Origin: Phytoseiulus persimilis
Taxonomy: Eukaryota > Arthropoda > Arachnida > Mesostigmata > Phytoseiidae
Direction of reading: 5' to 3'
Assembly (NCBI GenBank): GCA_037576195.1
Contig: CM075102.1
Coordinates: 2,728,001 to 2,792,000, forward strand
DNA length: 64,000 bases
Position 1 is the stretch's first letter. Each line of letters begins with the position of its first letter. The position numbers and the translations under genes were made by a program. The notes under the pieces are model-generated. The model had not been told where the DNA came from. It worked only from the letters and a program-made list of their open reading frames with translations, and did no database searches. Below are positions 22,965-33,368 of this stretch, one piece after another.

Positions 22965-25900
22965 ATGCTAGTCCCGAAACCAATGAAACCAACCCCGGGT
23001 GAGGACAACACAGAGAGATGGCAGGCTTTCGAGGAATCCTTCAGGGACTACGCTCTCCTTGATAAACTCTATAGAGAAGCACCAGTCACTCAGATGGCCA
23101 AGTTTAGGGTCATTTTCGGAGACGAGAACCGAAGCGTTATCCGCGAAATAGACATCGGAGCCATCCACGATGACGCGGCGGACCCGGAGGGAAAAAAGCC
23201 ATGCAAACAGCTTGAAGAAACGATGCAAGCACTGAGGAAACGATTCAGCACACACCGAAATGTGCTTTACCAGCGATTCGTACGCTACCGATCACGACAA
23301 CTTACGACAGAGACGACCAAAGACTTCTATCAGCGACTGGACCGTCTGGTGAAAAAAAGCGATCTCGGAGCAGAAGCAAAAACCACTCTGAGAGACATCC
23401 TAGTGTTGGGAACCAGACACACAAAAGCTCAGGAAGCGTGCTTCAAAGAGAACCTCAAGGAACTTGACGTTCAGCGTACGCTACAGATCATTGAAATGGT
23501 CGAAGACAACGAGAAGACGATCAAGCAAATCGCCGACAATCAGGAAACGAACGAAGAGGCCAAGGTCGTGAGGACCCGAGGATACATCAGCAGAAGACCC
23601 ACCCGATCTTGCTACAACTGCGGATCGAATCACCCTCCACGGAGATGTCCCGCATACAAACCAACCTGCAAAACATGCAAAAAACGCGGACACTTCCACA
23701 CAGTATGCAAGAGCTCCGGAAGGAATCGAAGCGGGAGCAGCCGAGCAGCTAACATCAACATAATCGAGGACGAAGAACTCATCTCAGACACGGACACATA
23801 CCATCAGGAGGAAGATCTCTACATGGTAGCTAGCTCCCAAAACAGGACAAGCAGGAAACTATGTATCAACCTCAACGTGTCACCAGAACACAATCAGAAG
23901 AGCCCTTCCATAAACGCACTCCTTGACACAGGAGCCACAGTGAACGTCATCAGTCTGATCAACATAAGAAGACTCAAAAAATTGGGAACGACACTCCCCA
24001 AGATCAAAGCAGCGAGAATAGTCACCCTAACCATGTTCGACAAAAGCTCAACCGAAACTCTTGGATCAGTGACGATTCGGGTTCAGCGAGATCAGAAGAC
24101 TCACGAGTTGGAATTCCAAGTAGTCAACAGAGACGTAGACACGATACTGTCGGCCAACACCTGCTTGAAGCTCGGACTAATCACCACCGCAAATGAAGTT
24201 CAATACATAAATCAGATAGGCGAGAGCTACGAGGACCAACTCTCAGACCTGAGGCAGCAATACGACGACATCTTCAACGGACTCGGTGAGTTGCCTCAGA
24301 CCGTTAGGATATATATCAAGCCAAATGCGATACCCATGCAGCAACCACCGCGCCGAACGCCCGTCGCGTTGGTCGAGCCCCTTATCAAACGGCTGAGAGA
24401 AATGGAGACAGCAGGCATCATCGAAAAGGTCCACCACCCGACAGACTGGGTGAGCAACATTGTTCCAGTACATCGCGAAGGAAAAAAACTGGGAGTATGT
24501 CTTGATCCTCACCATCTGAACAAGGTGATTGAACGCCCTAGATACCCGATGCCCAAGTTGGACGAGGCCCTCCACAAACTTAAACACGCGAAGATTTTCT
24601 CTGTACTAGACGCCCAGGACGGATTCTACCAGATGGAACTTGGAGAACAGAGCGCCGACCTCACAACCTTTTGGTCCCCAGTAGGAAGATACCGCTACAG
24701 ACGGGTTCCGCAAGGTATCGCGAGCGCCCCGGAAGAGTACCAAAGCGCCAAATCCAGGCGTACGAGGGACTGAAGGGAGTAATTGTCGTCGCAGACGACA
24801 CACTTGTATTCGGAGAAGGAAACACACTTGAAGAAGCGAGAGCGGATCACCTCGGAAACCTGAGGGCACTATTCCAGCGAGCCCGCGACATCGGACTCAA
24901 GTTCAACAAAGCCAAGATGCGACTAGGACAATCCGAAGTGAGGTTTCTCGGACACGTCATCAGTCGGGACGGGCTCAAAGCAGACCCCGAGAAAGTCCGG
25001 GCCATACAGGAAATGAAACCACCAACAGACGTGAAGGGAGTACAGACATTTCTCGGCGGTGTGAACTACCTACTACAGTTCATGCCGAATCTCTCGCAAA
25101 TGACCGAACCCCTACGGAGGCTGACACAAACGGAGAAATACGAGTTTGCATGGCAATCCGAACAGCAAAAAGCGTTCGAACACATCAAGGACCAGCTCAC
25201 CAGAGCGCCAATGCTGACGTATTTCAATCAAGAGAAACCCATAATCATGCAAACTGACGCGAGCGACTACGGCCTAGGCGGAGTTCTGCTGCAAGACAAT
25301 AAACCCGTCGCATTCACATCACACACACTAACGGGAGCTGAGAGAGCATACGCAACCATAGAGAAGGAGTGTCTGGCAATTCTGATCACCTGTTCTAAGT
25401 TCGACAAATACCTATACGGAGCGACCGAGGTTACGGTACAGCCCGACCACAAACCTCTGGAAACGATCTTCAACAAACCCCTCGACGCGTGCCCGAAAAG
25501 ACTCCAGCGGATGAGACTTGCACTACAACAATACCCGCTCAAAGTGGAATACATCAAAGGCAAAACGAATCTAATCGCAGACGCGCTCAGCAGAAATCCG
25601 ATAATCGACACCGAGTCAGCCCAACGAGCGGAACGTATCCGACAGATCCACCACAGAGATCCAAGTCGGATCACAGACCTAATGTTTGAAGAGATCAAAA
25701 AAGCCACTGGGGCCGACTCAAACCTACAAGAGGTCATCACAGCCATCAGAAGCGGATGGCCAGAGAAAAATGAACACACCAGCAACAACTGGACAGTCAG
25801 AGATGAACTAGTCGAAGAAGAGGGTATTGTATACAAGGGGAGCGCGATTGTGATTCCGAGGGACCTCCGAACGGAACTCCTGAAAAAGACCCACAGCTCG

Positions 25901-27257
25901 CACCTGGGTTACGATTCGATGTGTCGACGAGCCAAGGACTCAATATTCTGGCCGGGGATCCGGAACGACATGAAGAATATCGCCACAGCTTGCGAAGCAT
26001 GTCAAGCATACCGGAACAAACAGAGAACAGAACCCCTCATCGGGGAGCCGATTCCTAGTCGGCCCTGGCAGGTAATACACCAGGATCTCTTCACATGGAA
26101 CGACACTCAATATCTGATCACCATCGACGGATACTCGGACTTCTTCGAAATCGATCGACTGGGTCGCGACACCACGAGCAGAAACATCGCCCAAAAAACA
26201 GCCTGCCACTTCGCGCGTTACGGTCGACCATCTGAGATCCATACCGACGCCGATCCACGCTACCTCAGCACCGACTTCCAACAACTTTTGAAGGACTGGA
26301 AAACGATACATGTTACAAGTTCACCACACTTCCACTCTTCCAACGGGAAGTCGGAGAGCGCCGTGAAAGCTGCCAAACGGATAATCAAAAAGACGTCGTA
26401 CAACAAGGAAAAATCTCGAGATGGCCCTCCTCGAATGGAGATCGACGCCCCAGGCGGACGGAATGTCGCCCGCACAAAAGATGTTCGGACGACCGCTACC
26501 ATCACTAATACCCACCAAGCAGGAGGCCCTTCAGCCAAACAACTCCGTCGAAGTCCAGCAACAGATCGCGAGGAGAAGATCCGATCAAAAGAGATCTCAT
26601 GACAAGGAAGCCAGAGAGCTGGAACCACTTTCAATTGGTCAGAAAGTGAGAATCCAACCCACAGACTACGCACACGAATGGAAACTCGGCACTTGCATCA
26701 AAAATGTCCAATTACGCCCCTATCTCATAGAGACCAAAAATGGAGGCCGACTGATCCGAAACAGGCGACACTTGGCGGCAGTTCCAAATACCGCTGAAAG
26801 AACCCCCACTAATCGCGCTGCCTTCTCCCTTAGGAGCGATCCGAAACCAACTCCAGGAGCATCACCGCCACGGACAAGACAACGCGAACGAGAGAACCGG
26901 AAACAAAGAGTGGAGCAGAACATGCTGCAAGAGAAGACAAAACCACGGAAAAGAGGGCCGTCACCAACACTCTTCGAAAATAACACACTGAAACAACGAG
27001 GAATTGTGAAAAGGGTCAGGAAAATCGGACCAATTGTTCCATCGAAGAATTCGGCAATAACTAAACCCAAACCAACAAACAGCAAGCACAAGAACAAGGG
27101 CCGCAGCACAACGGGCATATCGGAATTGAGAAAGCCTAAGGTTCAGGCACCCACTACCCGAGGCCAGGAAAAAGCCGGAGCACCGCACAACACGCGGATC
27201 GCCACTCACACTCGAAGCGGACGACCGATCCTAACTCCAGCCCGTCTTCAACTATGA
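22965..27257 (+). pseudogene. gag-pol: Gypsy-3 gag-pol, nearly intact but with two one-base shifts
   Basis: The ATG at 22965 opens a continuous gag-protease-RT frame to 24773. Capsid-like sequence is followed by two Cys-rich knuckles (CYNCGSNHPPRRC and CKTCKKRGHFHTVC, about 23610-23710), then protease LLDTGATVNVI (about 23923). RT continues in the next frame with VVADDTLVFGEG (about 24784), RNase H with QTDASDYGLGGVLLQ (about 25250), an HHCC finger with CEACQAY, and integrase residues in HQDLF, HTDADPRY and SNGKSESAVK. A second frame change returns to the first frame for a basic C-terminal tail ending at TGA 27255-27257. Both shifts fall in short A-runs (about 24741 and 26408). No other disabling change was seen, so sequencing error is a real alternative to mutation. 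Confidence 0.92.
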
Positions 27258-27450
27258 ATGAGAATAAAGTCGGACAGAGGAGTAATACTATCAACAATAA
27301 GGACGACTACGAGAATAAGCAAAATAGTCACTGTGTGGAATGGTCGCTGCTCAAAGATGACTTGACAGCCCAGTGTAATTGTAAAGACAGAGTCTAGTAC
27401 TAGAATCTAGCATTCTGTCGTACTGGTATGTCAACACTATCGTTAATCTA

Positions 27451-27462
27451 GGAGAGGGGAGA
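27451..27462 (+). other. Polypurine tract of Gypsy-3
   Basis: Twelve purines, GGAGAGGGGAGA, end exactly at the start of the 3' LTR, as required for plus-strand priming. Confidence 0.85.
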
Positions 27463-27559
27463 TGTGACCATACCAGCCGCCAGTGCTTACGTGGAGAAGA
27501 CAGTAATAAATGACAATCATCATCAGTTGTTCCTACACCGCTGGCCACATGCATTCACA
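27463..27559 (+). repeat. 3' LTR of Gypsy-3
   Basis: 97 bp, identical by eye to the 5' LTR, followed by the AGGTT target duplication at 27560-27564. Confidence 0.95.
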
Positions 27560-28553
27560 AGGTTACTGGAAGCTGTATCGGAATTCGGAGAAGAAATGGG
27601 ACTCCGATTGAACCCTGATGGAAGCGCGATTGCAGAATTCGCAAAAGTGAATGACTCAAACAAACTCAGGGGAAATACAGAACCAACTGATACCGGGACT
27701 CGACCAGTACGAATACCTAGGAATCACGCTCTGCAACAAGAAAAACTACCTCCAAGAACAGGAAAAGATCTGAGAGGCAAAATCAGAGAAAGTAATCAGA
27801 CAAATGTTCGCGAAAACGCTGTGGCGATTCAACAGGTTCGAAGTCACCAAGATCCAATGGAAAAGCACAGCAGTTCCAGCACTGACGTATGCCAACTTTG
27901 TTTCAACCATGAACGTTAATTTGCGGAAACGGCTCGAAAACCTGCAACGCGTGGCAGGACGAGTGGCCTGGGGACAACCGAACGCGAACACCGCCGTCGA
28001 ATTCATAGACGGAGAACTAGGATAGTCACCCTTCGAGGCACGCGGAACGAAAGCGAAACGAATGAAGCGATGTGGCCAAAAGCGATCCATACCACCATAT
28101 GTGGGAGAGACGCTGAGTAATGAGCTGGATAAGAGATGGCGGAAGGGTATGTCGGGTACGTCTAAAAAACTCGAGGAATGATCGTACACATCTGTGATAA
28201 CAGTAGAGGCAGTCGACTGCTCGCGAATGCCTGAGCGGGATGTCCACAGACTAGGAAATGCGGAAAGGAGGACGAAACTATGGAGCATGTGCTCCTCAAA
28301 TGCGAAGAAATCCCAGATGCCGAGTGTACAATACAAAAAAGACTAGGACTACACGAAGAGAGCACGCGGAGAATGATATAACACCAAGAGAATACTTGAC
28401 AGATGGGAACGGCAAAAGAACCCAGACCGTGTGTCCTGAAATAAGGAGAACCGCGCCGTCGACCAGCTGAGTCATCGCCCCGTACTTAGGGTCTTCTGCT
28501 ATGTTTGGAATGGAAATATATGGAGATGGTCGCTAAACAATCAATCAATCAAG

Positions 28554-28880
28554 GTATTCATGGTTTTCCATTGGATGAGAGAAGCGCATACAGTGGAACC
28601 CCGTCGCACGGACTCCAATTAACCCCTGATTAGAGTTCGTTACAACAAAACCCGTTATAGGTTAAAACCGTACTTCTGAACACGGAGAACTAGGTCGCGC
28701 GAGGGGTAAAAGAAAGAGTCCGCAATATCAGAGTCCACTACACCCCGAGTTCGTCATAACGGGTCTCTCCTGCATACACCAGAGCGACAGAATCGACAAT
28801 TTGCGTCTTCTTTGATAAGGACGCATTGCTGTGGGATCTCCGATGGACGACGCCTTTCCCCCTTCCCGAACTCCGGTACT
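28554..28880. other. No gene; possible single pogo-type element end
   Basis: TA followed by CAGTGGAACCCCGTCGCACG at 28589-28610 resembles the left end of a pogo/Tigger element, but no matching right end was found nearby. The rest is unassigned. Confidence 0.3.
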
Positions 28881-28890
28881 ACATTTCACC

Positions 28891-31013
28891 AAAAAATTCG
28901 GTTAGGATCCGTTTCACCGAAACTCAGTTGATCGAAACCCGTTTCATCGAAACCCGTTTCACCGAAACCCTTATCATCGACAAGTCTCCTCTCCCAATCG
29001 CGAAGCGTTGGCCGCGGAGTTAGCGGGAATCAGCGCGGCACAGCGTTTCATGCCGTTGCTCGGCTCGGATCGCCGCGGCCGCGAGGCGAACTCAATCACA
29101 GCCCTCTCCACCATCCACCTTCTCACCCCAGACAGCCACCTGATTGATTAATTGATATTTTGTCCACTTTTGATACTATGAATAAATCACTGATGTCAAG
29201 GGCATCCAAAACGAGATCATTCACATGTTCGAGTTTCGATATCACATTTCAATGAAAAAAAATTTGGTGGATAGCAGGTAGAACCGGTAATCTTTCCTGA
29301 TTCCTGCGTGTCCAGACCTGTTGAATTCGGAGCACTGTTCTCAGCAATGTTCTGCGCACTGATTGTAAGAGTTGACCGTTGAGCTCTGGGAGGTGACGTT
29401 CGACAGCTGCTGTGACCCTGCGCTCCCCCAGATGAGTGTCTCAGAAACCGTATCTTCTAAGAACAAGCCGATGTTCATCGTCGACAACTTTCTCTTCGCT
29501 GTCGAGAAGAAGGTCAACGGAAAATTCTATTGCCGATGCATCAAAAAGCAAATCGCGGGCTGTCCAGCACGGGCAACCATCATGAAGGTACGTCACACGT
29601 TATTTAATGTCAGATGATATCAGATATCGGTAAGCTATCCATGTCCCGGCAAAATATATTCTGAGAAAACAATCGGACAGACGCTTCATGCTCATTTAAA
29701 AATCATCTGACGCTGCGATGTAAAGATACAATGAGAAGTCGTACCAGGCGAGGCGTTCGGAACCGTTGTTTGTTCCTCACTTTTAGCACCAGGCGTTAGC
29801 ACCCCGAGCACGAGGCTTATGAGAAGCTCGAGGATTTTCAGATGTATTTCATAGACACCTGGCTCGAGAATGAGACAGTTTTCCCTCGCGCTCTATGGAA
29901 TCATTACGGCAATTTCGGGCCGCGAACAACGAATCACGTAGAGGGCTGGCATCAGGCCCTAAACGCAACTGTCAAGAAATCCCACGTGAACCTATTCGAG
30001 CTGATCGCACATCTTAAGCTCCAAGAAGAGAGATTTCGGCATGACGCGCTTCTCCTCGATGCTGGCCAGCGCCCTCCACGAGCTAACAGCGCCTATGAAG
30101 CGCTTAATGAAAGATATCGGGGCCTGGTGAATCGGTTACAGTCAAACCAGATGAGCCTTCTGAGGTACGTACGTCATGTCGCGTACAACCTCCCGTTCTT
30201 CGAGTAACATCAGACAAGCTTGTATCTCAAAGCCCCAGAAGTTATCTCGAAGCGCTACGGTCACCGAATGATTTCCGCTCCTGTTTAGCGAAGAAAACGA
30301 TTACAGGTCGGATTAAGAGTTCTATTTAACGCGGTTGCGCTCATCGCATGCTTCCAGTTAATGTTCATGGAGTCTCTGTATGTGATATGTGATGAAGTGG
30401 TGTAGCCGCTGAGTGAGTGATGTAGCGGAATAAATAGGAATGAATAAAATATAGCAGTAGCGAGAACCGTTCCTCGTCGTGGGGTTCGTCATCGGAGCCG
30501 CACGGCAGGGTTATGACTGAAGAATCCTACCATTCTAGCACTTTTTCTACGATAGCGTACTTCAATTGTTCGACTTCTCAAGGGAGATGGGCCGATCTAA
30601 ATTGGAGATATGCTGTTTCGTGGAATTTTATCGCTCTCTACAAACATGGATATGTCATACCATCATCGATAGATCATCGATTGGATGGTTCAAACTCGTT
30701 CCGGGGCAACTTGACAAGGCGGAGCTTTCGACCCGCGGCCCTGCTGCTCCCCGCGTTTGCGAGACGCCCGTGCTCACTACCATGCTGCGCACACCCCGAG
30801 GGTGAATTAAAGGAATCCTGTCCTAGGTATGTGTTTGGGACTCTCAATTCCTACCGCCAAATTGTTCTCGTTGCCTCTTATCAGCCCGTCAAATCAGCGT
30901 GAATAGCTTTGCGATTGGGAGAGGGGACGAGTCGGTGAACTGAGTTTCGGCAAACTGAGTTTCGATGAAGTGGGTTTCGGTGAAATGAGTTTCGGTGAAC
31001 TCGGTATACGCCA
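28891..31013 (+). mobile_element. Defective 2.1-kb MULE with sub-repeat inverted ends
   Basis: The left end region (28905-29010) and the right end region (30905-31012) are inverted relative to each other. Both consist of 13- to 15-bp units of TTTCACCGAAACCC type and both run into a shared CCTCTCCCAATCGC block. Flanks ACATTTCACC (28881-28890) and ACATTTCATC (31014-31023) look like a 10-bp duplication with one change, the size expected for MULEs. Between them lies a deleted FLYWCH transposase. The outermost 15 bp do not match well, so the exact ends are uncertain. Confidence 0.62.
29432..30207 (+). pseudogene. FLYWCH-type MULE transposase, catalytic core deleted
   Basis: Exon 1 from the ATG at 29432 encodes a FLYWCH-type N-terminus (PMFIVDNFLFAVEKK, FYCRCIKKQIAGCPARATI) and ends at a good donor, AAG|GTACGT, near 29586. 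The next recognisable coding is about 29790-30207: MYFIDTWLENETVFP, then the TTNHVEGWHQALN signature of the MULE C-terminal region and a terminal RYVRHVAYNLPF. The catalytic core with its HADATY-type Asp motif is absent, so roughly half of the protein was lost. In intact relatives this enzyme mobilises elements with 8-10 bp target duplications. Confidence 0.75.
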
Positions 31014-31024
31014 ACATTTCATCA

Positions 31025-31207
31025 CTACCCTGTGTGCATTAAGATATCTACCTTATCGATGACTGCCCTGGAAGCGCAGCTGTTCCCCCTCGATCTCACA
31101 CATCGGCAATAGCACCTTTGAACTTTGCGCTTTTCGACTGTGTGCAGGAACTCATCCACTACAAAAACCACACTGTGCTTCAGGGATCCAATCTCTCGCA
31201 CATCCAT
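31025..31207 (-). pseudogene. FLYWCH-type MULE exon 1 fragment, minus strand
   Basis: On the minus strand an ATG at 31207 starts MDVREIGSLK, then VVFVVDEFLHTVEK and CYCRCVRSRGNSCASRAVI, clearly parallel to the exon at 29432-29586 (FIVDNFLFAVEKK...CRCIKKQIAGCPARA). It ends at a plausible donor, AAG|GTAGAT. No downstream exons are recognised toward 28.9 kb because the other MULE lies there. It is a second, diverged family member in the opposite orientation. Confidence 0.65.
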
Positions 31208-31267
31208 TATCGACTCAATTCGAGAACCGATTACGTCAACTGTCCGAGCCCGAACTAATGGAATCGG

Positions 31268-31372
31268 TACATGACATTTCGGCCCCGGACTTTTCGGCCC
31301 CTAGTCATTTCGGCCCGGACTTTTCGGCCTCTAGTCATTTCGGCTCCGGGACTTTTTGGCCCCGAACGCTGG
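31268..31372. repeat. Tandem GGCCCCGGACTTTTC repeat
   Basis: About four imperfect units of CATTTCGGCCCCGGACTTTT type with TAGT spacers. A similar unit in the opposite orientation recurs at 44220-44325 (GGGGCCGAAATTTCC type). Such sub-repeats resemble the inverted ends of the MULE at 28891, but pairing of these two blocks is not established. Confidence 0.5.
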
Positions 31373-31485
31373 CGCTGCATTTGTGCGGAGGTCCGATTCG
31401 AACGGAGTACCGATTCGAGCGGACAACTGCGGCGCGCGAGACGCTGATGTGGTTCGAACTTCTTCCATTTCGTTCCTCTCTAATG

Positions 31486-33029
31486 TGTTGAGGATTGAAC
31501 CATGCCGTCACTCTGATTCCCCCCCCTCTCATAGCCATGATGACTAAGCACTAAGTGATCAGGCAGGGGTATAGGAACTTTGCCCGCAGTGTTTACTATA
31601 TGAACGCATTTTCAGAGACAGTGGCCTCCGCCAGCTTGGCGATCTGCTACGGGAACGCTGAGAGCTGTTGCTGGGAGACCGCGACGACAGCGGGGAGCCT
31701 AGCGGAGCTACCGAGCATTTCAAGCGAGATCCAGGCGCGGAACAGCGAGGAGAGCTGGGATGGTTCGCCGGGGAATGATGAAATTTCCAAAGATTCCATG
31801 GTTTACACATGATCCATCGTCAACAATGTCAGTTCAGATGGCGAGGAGTCGATACGCAAGGTGAACGGCAGAATATTGAGTCAGGCTCAATACAAGGAGA
31901 TGAAGTCCACAGCGAGACGCATTGAGTGATTCTCATCTCGGACAGGACACAGTGGGATGAAACTCCACGGAACCTCTGGTCTTCGGCGGTTGAGAACCGA
32001 AGAACTCCGTGGCCGTGAGGCCTCCTCGGCACTGAAGCGGACGCGTCATGTGCAGAGTAGTGACTCATTCGGTTTTTCGCGTCTCCCTCGGAAACGTTCG
32101 CTTCCTGGACGGAAAGTGTCTTGGATGAACTCTCTGATGGGTATAGGAACTTTGCCCGCAGTGTTTAGTATATGAACGCATTTTCAGAGAAAGCGGCCTC
32201 CGCCAGCTTGGCGGTCTGCTACTGGCACGGTGAGAGCTGTTGCTGGGAGACCGCGACGACAGCGGGGAGCCTAGCGGAGCTACCGAGCATTTCAAGCACG
32301 ATCCAGGCGCTAAACATAATTGAGAATCCGTGTACTTTCACAAGGGATGAGGGTTGGTAAAGAGGAGGTTCGGCTCTAGGTTTCAGGGGAAGAAGATGAT
32401 TAGGGGTCGGTGGGCAGTGTATGACACGCATCTTCGAATTCCGGGAGAGTTCATCCAAGACACTTTCCGTCCAGGAAGCGAACGTTTCCGGGGGAGACGC
32501 GAAAAACCGACTGAGTCACTACTCTGCACATGGCGCATCCGCTTCAGTGCCGAGGAGGCCCCACGGCCACGGAGTTCTTCGGTCTTCAACCGCCGAAGAC
32601 CAGAGGTTCCGTGGAGTTTCATCCCACTGTGTCCTGTCCGAGATGAGAATCACTCAATGCGTCTCGCTGTGGACTTCATCTCCTTGTATTGAGCCTGGCT
32701 CAATGTTCTGCCGTTCACCTTGCGTATCGACTCCTCGCCATCTGAACTGACATTGTTGACGATGGATCATGTGTAAACCATGGAATCTTTGAAAATTTCA
32801 TCATTCCCCGGCGAACCATCCCAGCTCTCCTCGCTGTTCCGCGCCTGGATCTTGCTTGAAATGCTCGGTAGCTCCGCTAGGCTCCCCGCTGTCGTCGCGG
32901 TCTCCCGGCAACAGCTCTCAGCGTTCCCGTAGCAGATCGCCAAGCTGGCGGAGGCCACTCTCTCTGAAAATGCGTTCATATAGTAAACACTGCGGGCAAA
33001 GCTCCTATACCCCCATCAGGCAGCGCCGC
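31486..33029 (+). repeat. Copia LTR fragment split by the fold-back element
   Basis: 31486-31566 matches the first part of the copia 3' LTR at 42027 (TGTTGAG, then GAACCATGCCGTCACTCTG). 33015-33029 repeats the target and adds CGCCGC before homology is lost. It is a truncated solo LTR of the same copia family, older than the fold-back insertion. Confidence 0.75.
31567..33014. mobile_element. Fold-back element with about 570-bp inverted arms
   Basis: The left arm, 31567-32134, and right arm, 32445-33014, are near-identical reverse complements; both outer ends read GGGTATAGG and continue TTTGCCCGCAGTG. The element is flanked by a perfect ATCAGGCAG (31558-31566 and 33015-33023), an 8-9 bp duplication depending on how the shared G is assigned. 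The 310-bp loop starts with a third, direct partial copy of the arm tip (32139-32297). The arms contain open frames but no transposase motif. The duplication size and long inverted repeats fit a MULE-related fold-back element. Confidence 0.82.
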
Positions 33030-33368
33030 GGGTGACGATCACAGTCCCGGAGCAAGGCTGATGGACGCATTCTTTTGGGAGGGAGAGAGAGAGCGCCAGC
33101 TATGAATTCCGACGGTTCTGTAGTACGGACCGGCCAGGCACCTTCGGGGCAGGCAGAGTACTTCGGCTAAGCGCCTACGGGCCCGGCGAAGTACTTGCAA
33201 CACGCACTGTCCACGGTGAGCGCCTCCTGAGCTTCTATAGTGCTGAGCATAATGCGCTCGTTCTAACGACCGCTAGCTTGCTTCAGCTGCTTAACGAAGC
33301 TGTGATGATGCACGCGGACGCCACCTACAAAGTTGTTCCCAGGAATTTGTGTTCGCAGTTATTCACCA

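Larger units (their letters stand above)
22742..27559 (+). mobile_element. Gypsy-3: young 4.8-kb Ty3/gypsy element with 97-bp LTRs
   Basis: Terminal direct repeats of 97 bp (TGTGACCATACCAG...TGCATTCACA) at 22742-22838 and 27463-27559 appear identical. They are flanked by a perfect 5-bp duplication AGGTT (22737-22741 and 27560-27564). A primer-binding site starting TGGCGCAGTCGAC follows the 5' LTR directly, and a polypurine tract GGAGAGGGGAGA abuts the 3' LTR. The insertion lies just downstream of the LINE RT box. Identical LTRs imply recent insertion, with the caveat that 97 bp gives little resolution. Confidence 0.96.
22680..28553 (+). pseudogene. LINE reverse transcriptase remnant, split by Gypsy-3
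   Basis: Left piece 22680-22741 contains NADDPVLMG, the RT active-site box of a non-LTR element. The right piece, 27560-28180, continues with ERLLEAV-type sequence, EFGEEMGLRLNPD, a YLGITL motif, the NRFEVTKIQWKSTAVPALTYAN thumb-region signature (about 27834-27895) and a GELG segment. Stops and shifts occur around 27770, 28022 and later. The 3' end is a short tandem CAATCAATCAATCAA tail at about 28538-28552, as in several LINE clades. The 5' part is missing, cut next to the end of Gypsy-2. The RT would have primed reverse transcription at the target site. Confidence 0.78.
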
